From Candidatus Woesearchaeota archaeon (lineage in GTDB: Archaea; Nanobdellota; Nanobdellia; Woesearchaeales; SM23-78): DNA of 20,649 nt. Location: positions 1 through 20,649 of the forward strand of contig JAHWIP010000064.1 of assembly GCA_019322375.1 (NCBI GenBank), given 5' to 3'. The notes under the pieces were generated by a model, which saw only the letters and a program-made list of their open reading frames with translations, ran no database searches and had not been told where the DNA came from. The first letter of the stretch is position 1. Every line of letters begins with the position of its first letter. Position numbers and translations under genes: made by a program. This document shows positions 15,077 to 20,649 of this stretch, piece by piece.

Positions 15077-16072
15077 TTATCTTCCTTGCTTTGATTGCAA
15101 ACTAATATGAGTAATGGTTGGAACAGGCTCCTCTTTCTTAGCTGGCCGTAAAGGCTGGGTTAATAGCACAAGCCTTTTCTTGGTTCCAGGCACAGAGCCT
15201 TTAACAAGCAAATGCTTTGTTTTTATCCTGCCATAATGAGGAAACCCGTCCTTAGGATTAACTTCTTCTGGCTTATCCCCTATCTTGATTATTTGAAGAC
15301 TGTGCTGCATTCTTTGGTGAAAACCAGTCTGGCCAGAGTAGGCAGTTCTGTACATGATGTGCTGCTGGGCTTTCCAAGGGCCTCTGCTTCCAGGCTGTCT
15401 TCTGCCTTTTTCTGATTTGTGATGTTTTAAGCCTATGCCAAACCTTCTGACAGGCCCTTGTATTCCTTTGCCTTTGGTAATTGCATGAGCATCAATTGTC
15501 TGGGCTTCTTTAAACACTTCATCAACAGATATTTCCTTGTCAGCACGGGTTTTTACGAACTCAAGCTTGTCCTTGTTAGTTCCACTAAGCTTTAATTCAA
15601 AAACCTCAGGTCTTCTTTTTCCAATGCCTGCAAGGACTGGCTGGGTGTAGGCAAGCACAGAGATGTCTGCATAATCATCAGGGTTAAGTTTGTCAAGCTC
15701 TTTTATATCAGGGAATTTTTTTGGAAGAGAAAGCTTGCGTTGAAGGTCTTTGGAAGGTTTAAAGAAAAAGTCTTTGGCAGCAAACAAGCCATAAGCATTT
15801 TTTTTGTAGAACCGAGCACAAAAGATTTTAATGGGCGGGCACTCAATCACTGTCACTGGCAGGCGTATCTCCTCGCCCTTGGAAGGTGATGTTTTTTTGT
15901 TATCAACCCCGATAATGTGGGTCATGCCAGCCTTGTAACCAGCAAAGCCCAGCAAAGAGCAGGTATCAAAAGCCTGCTTAGACCACCCTCTAATTCGAGG
16001 GTAAATCTTTTTAGCCCTTTTTCTAGGCCAATAACCCATGCTTCCTTTTCTTGGCTTCTTTGTGTCGGGCAT
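15077..16072 (-). CDS. rpl3: Large-subunit ribosomal protein uL3
   Basis: A 331-residue uL3, first gene of the superoperon. The archaeal start PRKGSMGYWPRKRAKKIYPRIRGW is followed by LLGFAGYKAGMTHIIGVDN and the central extension that reaches the peptidyl transferase centre (KGKGIQGPVRRFGIGLKHHKSEKGRRQPGSRGPW, about 201-234). The C-terminal part carries GQTGFHQRMQHSLQIIKIGD and LLVKGSVPGTKKRLVLLTQPLRP. Length matches other archaea, with no charged tail. It is one of two proteins that start large-subunit assembly. Only a weak GAAGTGAT ribosome site precedes ATG 16072. Confidence 0.97.
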   Translation of the reverse strand: MPDTKKPRKGSMGYWPRKRAKKIYPRIRGWSKQAFDTCSLLGFAGYKAGMTHIIGVDNKKTSPSKGEEIRLPVTVIECPPIKIFCARFYKKNAYGLFAAKDFFFKPSKDLQRKLSLPKKFPDIKELDKLNPDDYADISVLAYTQPVLAGIGKRRPEVFELKLSGTNKDKLEFVKTRADKEISVDEVFKEAQTIDAHAITKGKGIQGPVRRFGIGLKHHKSEKGRRQPGSRGPWKAQQHIMYRTAYSGQTGFHQRMQHSLQIIKIGDKPEEVNPKDGFPHYGRIKTKHLLVKGSVPGTKKRLVLLTQPLRPAKKEEPVPTITHISLQSKQGR

Positions 16073-16107
16073 GATATCACTTCATGTATTGTATATTGAT
16101 TTATGTT

Positions 16108-16123
16108 TCCTAGATAACTAGGA
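16108..16123. repeat. Small hairpin in the uL3 leader
   Basis: TCCTAG and CTAGGA are perfect 6-bp inverted arms around a 4-base loop, about 36 bases ahead of the uL3 start codon. Confidence 0.5.
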
Positions 16124-16166
16124 GTAATGATTTACATGTATGATAAAAAGCCTTTTATGGAAAACC

Positions 16167-16253
16167 CTATAGAAGACACTCAGAATAGATAGATATTCGT
16201 CCTTGCGTACTGAAAAGGGCTTTCTTTTCAGGCTTTTCCTGATTTAGGTTCAT
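16167..16253 (-). other. Possible 28-codon upstream ORF in the uL3 leader
   Basis: ATG 16253 has GGTGG four bases upstream, a better ribosome site than that of uL3, and runs 28 codons to TAG (16167-16169), starting Met-Asn-Leu-Asn-Gln-Glu-Lys-Pro. A perfect hairpin (16210-16231, 8-bp arms CTGAAAAG/CTTTTCAG) lies inside it. It sits between the predicted promoter and uL3. No homology is recognised, so this may be a leader peptide or chance. Confidence 0.35.
16210..16231. repeat. 8-bp inverted repeat in the uL3 leader
   Basis: CTGAAAAG and CTTTTCAG flank a 6-base loop. It lacks a T-run on the minus strand, so it does not look like a simple terminator; a leader RNA hairpin is more likely. Confidence 0.55.
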
Positions 16254-16286
16254 TACCACCCAAATACAGGAGAAAAAGCAGGGGGG

Positions 16287-16296
16287 TATTTATAAA
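16287..16296 (-). promoter_or_regulatory. Probable TATA box of the ribosomal superoperon
   Basis: The minus strand reads TTTATAAATA, preceded by AAACA as a possible BRE. Transcription would start near 16262-16265, giving a leader of roughly 190 nt before uL3. A second TATA-like box, CTTTATAAAT, lies at about 16335-16344. The 294-bp gap between uL3 and the specificity gene holds these, the hairpins and the small upstream ORF. Confidence 0.55.
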
Positions 16297-16366
16297 TGTT
16301 TGTGTTAATATGGCTTTGTGTATCAAGTACCTTCTATTTATAAAGTAAGGATCCCGTGTTAAAAAT

Positions 16367-17473
16367 CTATTTATTCTCATTAGTAACTTGTTTATTAAGA
16401 AGTAAATTAATTTCGTTTAATATATCTCCAATTTTATTTTCATATTTTTCGATTGTTCTGAATTTATTAACAATATTTATAATTTCAACACCATATTTAA
16501 TAAAATCTATACTTACATTTTTTATTGCCTCTGTTAATGGAAAAACCGAAAGATCAGCGCTTGAAGAATAATTTTTAAAAAAAGGATACAAATAAATCTC
16601 TAAAAACTTCAAATAAATTTCTTCTTCTTTTAGATTGTTTATACCAAGTTCATCTTTCTTAGATTCTTTTATAACTAACAACATAGAATTTGTATTAGTT
16701 GCATAAATGCCTTTAGGAAGAAATCTTAGTTGTCCTGCGTTTCCTCTAGTAACTACTTGTAAACAAGACCTATTTTCTACTACATGTAAAGATTTATCAA
16801 AAGGGGCATATCCATAAAAACCATCAATAGAACCAGAAATCACCGTAATTTTTTTCTTTGATTTTTCAATACTTTGGCTTCGTTTATATAACCCCTCTTC
16901 GGATAGACTATCATTTCTACTAACATAATCTAATGTTTCTGATAATATTATCTCCTTATTTAATTTATCATCAAAAAGGATGTTTTGTTGTTTTATTTTA
17001 TTTATTAAAGTTTTAATATTTTCTAACTCTAATTTTAAATTTTTTAATTCATTGTAGTACTTTAGCTCATTAAGTTGAATTTCTTTTTTTGGAATCGCTA
17101 TATCATATTCCTCAATAATTTCTTTATTTAAATAGCTTACCCCTCCTTTACTAGTTTGAATTTGTAAAAAAATTGATGGAAGTTTAAATGACAACCACTC
17201 TAAATTTATTTCATCACGCCATTCTGAATAAGGTATCAATACAGCAGTGTTATTTGCATCAAAAACAGTTTCCTGTACATAAGCTTCTCCTGAATTTGCT
17301 TTGGTTGGATAAGTTATACAAGGTAAATCTTCTTCCCCCACTATTTGGTTGCCCCAATATCCTTTTATATTGTTTTTACCAGTAAGCACTCTTATATCTC
17401 CTGTGTGTTTATACAATTCTTCATCTGTAATTTGATGTCCTTGAATGATTTTAGCTATTGATTTAATTTTCAT
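16367..17473 (-). CDS. hsdS: Restriction-modification specificity subunit (HsdS-like)
   Basis: The 368-residue product has the two-part layout of S subunits. A first target-recognition domain (about residues 1-128) is followed by a coiled-coil spacer (about 135-172, NELKYYNELKNLKLELENIKTL), then a second target-recognition domain (about 178-325) and a terminal helix (about 326-365). Each recognition domain has the Ser/Gly-rich loop and IAIPK or DFIKYGVEI-like ends expected before a spacer. Two such domains usually read a split DNA site. It would guide the methylase/nuclease encoded just upstream. ATG overlaps the stop of that gene (ATGA). DNA is more AT-rich than the ribosomal genes, consistent with transfer. 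Stop is TGA. Confidence 0.85.
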   Translation of the reverse strand: MKIKSIAKIIQGHQITDEELYKHTGDIRVLTGKNNIKGYWGNQIVGEEDLPCITYPTKANSGEAYVQETVFDANNTAVLIPYSEWRDEINLEWLSFKLPSIFLQIQTSKGGVSYLNKEIIEEYDIAIPKKEIQLNELKYYNELKNLKLELENIKTLINKIKQQNILFDDKLNKEIILSETLDYVSRNDSLSEEGLYKRSQSIEKSKKKITVISGSIDGFYGYAPFDKSLHVVENRSCLQVVTRGNAGQLRFLPKGIYATNTNSMLLVIKESKKDELGINNLKEEEIYLKFLEIYLYPFFKNYSSSADLSVFPLTEAIKNVSIDFIKYGVEIINIVNKFRTIEKYENKIGDILNEINLLLNKQVTNENK

Positions 17474-19482
17474 TTTGTCTTCAGTTCATCTAAAGCAGAA
17501 TTTATTTTTTTTATTTCTGAATCTAATTCTTTAATTGAAATATACTTTGGTTCGTATGGTCTAAGATAATATTCAGGCAGTAAAGTAATGTATTTATCCC
17601 TTATAATTTTATTAGCTAAAATAAAAGCACCTTTCCTTAATTTCCTTTTAATGCCTTTTTCATCAATCCATTCTGTTCCATTTGTACTTGAATCATCGTA
17701 TTTTAACCATCTCTCTTCTAATAACCCTTGCATCTCTTCGCCGTCGGTACTAACCCAGCCCGATATTTCATCATGTAACCAACCGTTTCTATTGTTTCGT
17801 AACTTTGTTGGAAATCTTTTATCAGAATTAGCTAAACCGTCATTATCAATAATATACATCCATATAGATTCTTTTTGAATTTTAGTTATTTTTGAACTTC
17901 TCTTTGTGAAGAAAAAAGCATAAGTTTTTTCTTTAGTATATGGTGCAAATGCAAACTTTGGTAATGAAACGATTGCATTAATGTTACATTTTTCCAAAAG
18001 TTCTTTTCTAAAAAGCGAATAGGTAGGATTTTCAAGAACTCCGTCGGGGGTAATCATACAAGCCTTACCACCTATTTTAAGTAACTTAATAATTTTACAT
18101 AAAAATGCAATTTCTGTTCTTGTTGTTGAAATGTTAGGAGTTTCTGCTTTTATAGTTCCATTTCCATATGGCGGATTAGTAATTATATAATCAAATTCTT
18201 GGTCCTTAAAATTATGTCGAAGTGTATTGTATGGGAACATGTTTGTATGTCCATCACCGACAAGGAACATATTTAGTTTAGTTCTTGAAATATTATCTTC
18301 TCTTACATCTATACCATAAAAACAATCTTTTTCTAAAAATTTTTTAGCATTTTTATCATAAGTTTTTGTAGATTCATAATGATTAATTAAAATTTTATAA
18401 CTTTCTGTCAGAAACCCCCCCGTTCCACAAGCAAGGTCTAATATCTTAAACTTTTTATCTCTATTGAAATATTTTTCATCCTTAAGTAAAAGTTTTGCTA
18501 AAATGTGTGCATAATGTCTTCTGGTAAAATATTCACCAAACTCTTTTTTCTCTTTACTTGAAGCAAACATTTCATATACTGCTCCAAATAAATCAAAACC
18601 ACATCCATGTAAGGGACGCATCGAATTAATAATATCATAAATCTTCTTAACGTCTTCTTTTTCTACAAGGGATTTTTTACCACCTTCCCCCGTAATAGAA
18701 ACTCTTACAGATTCCATCAATTTTTTAAATTCACTAAATTGAGTTTCAGATTCTAACCTATTAATATACTTTGATAAGTTTGCTACGACTTTTTCTGATT
18801 TTTTATCATCGCAGTCAGACCAGTATATTTCGGTTTCATCTTTTTTATTTTCAATTTGTGTTTTCTCTTCAAAAAATTCAAGAGAAATAAAACCAATTGT
18901 AAAATCTATTTTTTCTTGGTTATCTTTAAAGTTTATTCCTCTATAAATATTTGCTAGTTCCCATAATTTTTTATTAAAAATAGCTTCTGAGATAGTAGAG
19001 ATAGAATCTACATTTGTTTGGATATTATTTAAAGTTGGTTGTTTTTTTAATTTGTTTTTTATTAATCTAAGAATATCAATTGTCTGAAATTCTCTTATTG
19101 GGTTTTTGTTTAATGTTATTTCTTTTCCCGTTTCTCGGTTATAAAATATAGAAGTTTTACAATTTGTAACTATAAAAAAAGGTAAATTTAATTTTTTAGA
19201 TTTTATCTTTCCTTGTTTAATGGCATCTTTCCAATCAGAATCATCAATAGAACATTCATCTTTCACTTCTGCATAAGCTACTAAATTATTGATATATTGT
19301 TCTTCATTCTCTCCATCAAACTCAAATTCTGAAATTAATAAATCAGGTCTTTTTGAACCGGTATACTTTTCAAAAGAAGTATCATTAACAATTTGTCTTA
19401 AGGATATGCTTAGTTGATTAACTAAAACTTCGTTTATTAATCGAGTGACTGTGAGTGCTTCTCTCTTCTTTTTTTTAATCAT
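17470..19482 (-). CDS. hsdM: Fused PD-(D/E)xK nuclease / N6-adenine DNA methyltransferase
   Basis: The 670-residue product is longer than ordinary HsdM (about 500-540) because of a nuclease-like N-terminus. Residues 46-47 (PD, in KRPDLLI), 72-74 (EVK, in AYAEVK) and Gln90 match the HsdR_N/PD-(D/E)xK pattern. The methylase part follows: a helical HsdM-type region with EFGEYFTRR (about 314-322), motif I DLACGTGGF (349-357) for S-adenosylmethionine, and motif IV NPPY (436-439), the N6-adenine type. The last ~35 residues are a helix that may pair with the S subunit. This resembles the RM polypeptide of BcgI-like type IIB/IIG enzymes, which cut and methylate with a separate S subunit. GGAG precedes ATG 19482. 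No HsdR lies in the window. Activity is inferred, not shown. Confidence 0.85.
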   Translation of the reverse strand: MIKKKKREALTVTRLINEVLVNQLSISLRQIVNDTSFEKYTGSKRPDLLISEFEFDGENEEQYINNLVAYAEVKDECSIDDSDWKDAIKQGKIKSKKLNLPFFIVTNCKTSIFYNRETGKEITLNKNPIREFQTIDILRLIKNKLKKQPTLNNIQTNVDSISTISEAIFNKKLWELANIYRGINFKDNQEKIDFTIGFISLEFFEEKTQIENKKDETEIYWSDCDDKKSEKVVANLSKYINRLESETQFSEFKKLMESVRVSITGEGGKKSLVEKEDVKKIYDIINSMRPLHGCGFDLFGAVYEMFASSKEKKEFGEYFTRRHYAHILAKLLLKDEKYFNRDKKFKILDLACGTGGFLTESYKILINHYESTKTYDKNAKKFLEKDCFYGIDVREDNISRTKLNMFLVGDGHTNMFPYNTLRHNFKDQEFDYIITNPPYGNGTIKAETPNISTTRTEIAFLCKIIKLLKIGGKACMITPDGVLENPTYSLFRKELLEKCNINAIVSLPKFAFAPYTKEKTYAFFFTKRSSKITKIQKESIWMYIIDNDGLANSDKRFPTKLRNNRNGWLHDEISGWVSTDGEEMQGLLEERWLKYDDSSTNGTEWIDEKGIKRKLRKGAFILANKIIRDKYITLLPEYYLRPYEPKYISIKELDSEIKKINSALDELKTK

Positions 19483-19709
19483 TTTAATGCTCCTTTACCT
19501 AAGGTTTTATAAGTTTTACGTAGACATTTGTCCTGTGCCTTCTTGATATTTTCCGATTTTTTCGAAAATTTTTTGTTTTTTTTTGGCCTGTCCCAATAAG
19601 GATTCTTACATTTAGGGCATACTTTTGGTTCGTTATTTTTGTTTCTTGGTAGCCATTCATGACCACATCTTAAACACCCGTACCCCATTAGAGAAACTTT
19701 CTTAGCCAT
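19479..19709 (-). CDS. Small zinc-ribbon protein, first gene of the restriction-modification operon
   Basis: ATG 19709 gives 76 residues: MAKKVSLMGYGCLRCGHEWLP at the start, then two Cys pairs (CLRC, residues 12-15, and CPKC, residues 31-34) forming a zinc ribbon that ends NPYWDRPKK, and a Lys-rich helical tail. Zinc ribbons with this PYWDRP ending are widespread in archaea and bacteria as small unassigned proteins; the function is unknown to me. The frame is open further upstream to ATG 19916, but that stretch is low-complexity. A BRE/TATA at 19731-19748 places the transcript start at about 19709, so a leaderless start here is best. Its TGA overlaps the methylase ATG, so it is made with the restriction-modification proteins and may be a regulator or control protein (inference). 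Confidence 0.75.
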   Translation of the reverse strand: MAKKVSLMGYGCLRCGHEWLPRNKNNEPKVCPKCKNPYWDRPKKNKKFSKKSENIKKAQDKCLRKTYKTLGKGALK

Positions 19710-19730
19710 AGTATTATTATGGGATGCAAT

Positions 19731-19748
19731 AATATTTAAACCTTTCGG
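19731..19748 (-). promoter_or_regulatory. BRE/TATA promoter of the zinc-ribbon/restriction-modification operon
   Basis: The minus strand reads CCGAAAGG then TTTAAATATT. The TATA centre is 26 bases before ATG 19709, which predicts a leaderless mRNA. The CGAAAG-TTTA arrangement recurs at 20263-20277. Confidence 0.6.
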
Positions 19749-19894
19749 TATTATACTATTAATAATATACTTTTGATATAATATGAAAGTAAAAAGATTA
19801 TGAACAATAAACACATAGAAAACTTTATAAACACTCTTGTTATCTCCTCTTGTAAAAGACTTAGTAGAAGTCGGCTTTTTCTGAAAGCTGTCTT

Positions 19895-19982
19895 CTATTA
19901 AGCCCTTTATATTCAAATATATTCAATAAAAAAATATTGTGAGGTGATACAAAGATTAGAAGATAATAAAAGGGCTTAATAG
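19895..19982. repeat. 14-bp inverted repeat in the gap between the zinc-ribbon gene and the tRNA
   Basis: CTATTAAGCCCTTT (19895-19908) and AAAGGGCTTAATAG (19969-19982) are perfect inverted copies, 60 bases apart, and TCTTCT/AGAAGA lies next to them (19891-19896 and 19958-19963). No gene is convincing between 19710 and 20063: two weak minus-strand frames overlap it. A further inverted pair AGGTTA/TAACCT sits at about 19991-20012. Confidence 0.5.
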
Positions 19983-20019
19983 GAGGTGGTAGGTTAGCAG
20001 AGGGGATAACCTTCTCATC

Positions 20020-20029
20020 TTTAAATACT
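20020..20029 (+). promoter_or_regulatory. Possible TATA box of the tRNA gene
   Basis: TTTAAATACT lies about 40 bases before the tRNA 5' end, predicting transcription start near 20050 and a leader of about 14 bases to be removed by RNase P. Confidence 0.4.
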
Positions 20030-20063
20030 GTAGAAATTAAAATAATCATGTGAGTATTATATT

Positions 20064-20213
20064 GCCGAGGTAGCCTAATCAGGTAGGGCAGGAGGCTGCA
20101 ACTGGGTTTGTTTCATTTTTAAAAAGGAGAAATAAGCCGAGTGCAGAAAACCTCCCAAACCAGACGAACGCAAATGAAGTCTCGGTGTGTGGGTTCGAAT
20201 CCCACCCTCGGCG
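20064..20213 (+). tRNA. Intron-containing tRNA, anticodon read as GCA (Cys), identity uncertain
   Basis: The acceptor arms GCCGAGG (20064-20070) and CCTCGGC (20206-20212) pair fully, with G at position 73. The D arm is GCCT/GGGC (20073-20089) and the T arm GTGGG-TTCGAAT-CCCAC (20189-20205). The anticodon stem GGAGG (20091-20095) pairs with CCTCC (20151-20155), with about 48 bases of intron between A37 (20101) and A38 (20150). CTGCA/TGCAG (20096-20100 and 20142-20146) extends the stem as in a bulge-helix-bulge precursor. The loop then reads CTGCAAA, anticodon GCA. The region from 20156 to 20188 is 33 bases, far longer than a normal tRNA-Cys variable loop, and ACC-AGAC/GTCT-C-GGT can form an arm like tRNA-Ser or -Leu. 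G73 also fits archaeal tRNA-Ser, not tRNA-Cys (U73). A second intron is possible. The exact splice sites are inferred. Confidence 0.75.
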
Positions 20214-20262
20214 TTATGTAAACCAAATAAAAATCCTATTTTTAATTAAGTAAATTCTTGAT

Positions 20263-20277
20263 CGAAAGATTTATAAA
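20263..20277 (+). promoter_or_regulatory. Strong BRE/TATA-like promoter, plus strand
   Basis: CGAAAGA (20263-20269) directly precedes TTTATAAA (20270-20277), an excellent archaeal promoter core. Transcription would start near 20300 and run right. The TATA half is symmetric, but the BRE-like block is on the plus side only. Confidence 0.55.
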
Positions 20278-20299
20278 CTTTTCTAAAAAAACCCCCGTC

Positions 20300-20392
20300 G
20301 GAAGTGATAGAAAAGCATAGCTAATATAAATAGTTTACTAAGAATAAATCACTCTCTCGTAAGCTTGCTGTATTTGGTCAGGAGAGAACCAG
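20300..20392 (+). ncRNA. Putative unannotated short RNA downstream of a BRE/TATA
   Basis: No frame of note lies here, but a strong promoter core points into it. AGTGAT (about 20303-20308) and ATCACT (about 20348-20353) can close a stem, and CTCTC/GAGAG pairs further on. The T-rich stretch from 20395 (the complement of the primase Lys codons) could end the transcript. No C/D or H/ACA box was convincing, so the class is unknown. Confidence 0.3.
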
Positions 20393-20649
20393 CTATTTCT
20401 TCTTTGTTTTTCTTTTCACAGATCGGGCGCCCCGCTCCCTTTTCTTTGCATACTGCAAAGGATTCTTTATCTGATTGCATATTTCTTCTGGTTTGCACAC
20501 TCTAAAGCCTTTGTAATAGCCAAGGTTGTCGCAGTTAGGAGGAGGCTTTACTTCTTTGCCTTGTTTTGCATATCTTAACTGTCCAAGAATATATTGCTGT
20601 CTTAGGGGTTCATGATTCTTCTTATTCCATTCAAATAATCTTTTTTCTA
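20393..20649 (-). CDS. priL: DNA primase large subunit PriL, C-terminal fragment (5' end outside window)
   Basis: The last 84 residues of a larger protein, ending with TAG at 20393-20395. PPPNCDNLGYYKGFRVCKPEEIC then NPLQYAKKR resembles the C-terminal end of archaeal and eukaryotic primase large subunits. There the PP-x-C stretch, a Cys in VC and a Cys in EEIC are iron-sulfur ligands, followed by a His/Asn-Pro-Leu-x-Tyr motif. PriL helps the catalytic subunit start and count RNA primers. The end is a Lys/Arg-rich tail (VKRKTKKK). The start and most of the domain are beyond the edge, so the assignment rests on this short region. Confidence 0.75.
   Translation of the reverse strand, partial: EKRLFEWNKKNHEPLRQQYILGQLRYAKQGKEVKPPPNCDNLGYYKGFRVCKPEEICNQIKNPLQYAKKRERGARSVKRKTKKK

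Noticed and set aside
19710..19916. N-terminal 69-residue extension of the zinc-ribbon protein
   Set aside because: Extension is low-complexity and AT-driven, and the BRE/TATA lies inside it, so ATG 19709 is the likelier start.
19861..20049. Minus-strand frame of 62 codons upstream of the restriction operon
   Set aside because: Low complexity, overlaps another weak frame and the inverted repeat, no recognisable domain or ribosome site.
20064..20213. tRNA as an integration site for the restriction cassette
   Set aside because: The cassette lies on the 5' side of the tRNA, no integrase and no 3'-end direct repeat were seen.
1..20649. TAA recoded as a sense codon
   Set aside because: TAA ends many genes exactly at the expected C-terminus (uL2, uL14 neighbours, uS8, uL18, uL23, uS19), so it acts as a normal stop.
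1..20649. CRISPR array, insertion sequence or rRNA
   Set aside because: No regular repeat-spacer series, transposase or rRNA signature seen by reading both strands.

Overview
The window reads as an archaeal chromosome segment. It carries the archaeal/eukaryotic-type ribosomal proteins eS4, eL32 and eL19, the aIF1 and RNase P p29 genes inside the ribosomal cluster, TATA/BRE-like promoters, an intron-containing tRNA, and the end of what looks like an archaeal primase large subunit. The compact genes, AT-rich DNA and unusual Lys/Glu-rich protein tails suggest a DPANN lineage (Woesearchaeota/Pacearchaeota-like). That placement is inference.

Positions 1-16072, all on the minus strand, hold an intact S10-spc superoperon read from right to left: uL3, uL4, uL23, uL2, uS19, uL22, uS3, uL29, aIF1, RNase P p29, uS17, uL14, uL24, eS4, uL5, uS14, uS8, uL6, eL32, eL19, uL18, uS5, uL30, uL15, SecY and an EMC3/TMCO1-family (DUF106) membrane protein. 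Many genes overlap by ATGA or sit a few bases apart, so they are probably co-transcribed. A TATA-like box near 16290 would give a leader of about 190 nt ahead of uL3, with hairpins and a 28-codon upstream ORF. SecY and the EMC3-like protein couple ribosome synthesis to membrane insertion. The EMC3-like frame has an in-frame TAA at codon 55 and runs off the left edge.

Positions 16367-19709, also minus strand, form a separate AT-rich operon: a 76-residue zinc-ribbon protein, a 670-residue fused nuclease/N6-adenine methyltransferase, and a specificity subunit. Each pair overlaps by ATGA. The fused polypeptide has a PD-(D/E)xK-like N-terminus joined to HsdM-type methylase motifs, so the locus looks like a two-subunit restriction-modification system (BcgI-like layout) without a separate HsdR. 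A BRE/TATA promoter predicts a leaderless start for the zinc-ribbon gene.

Positions 19710-20649 hold a noncoding stretch with a 14-bp inverted repeat, an intron-containing tRNA on the plus strand whose identity is ambiguous (GCA anticodon but G73 and a long variable region), a strong plus-strand BRE/TATA followed by an unannotated transcribed-looking stretch, and the C-terminal part of a probable DNA primase large subunit on the minus strand.

The least expected features are a near-identical AT hairpin placed before the starts of uL15 and eL19, a partial copy of the eL19 5' end upstream of the real one, a 31-codon Lys/Glu-rich frame right after the RNase P p29 stop, and the odd tRNA.
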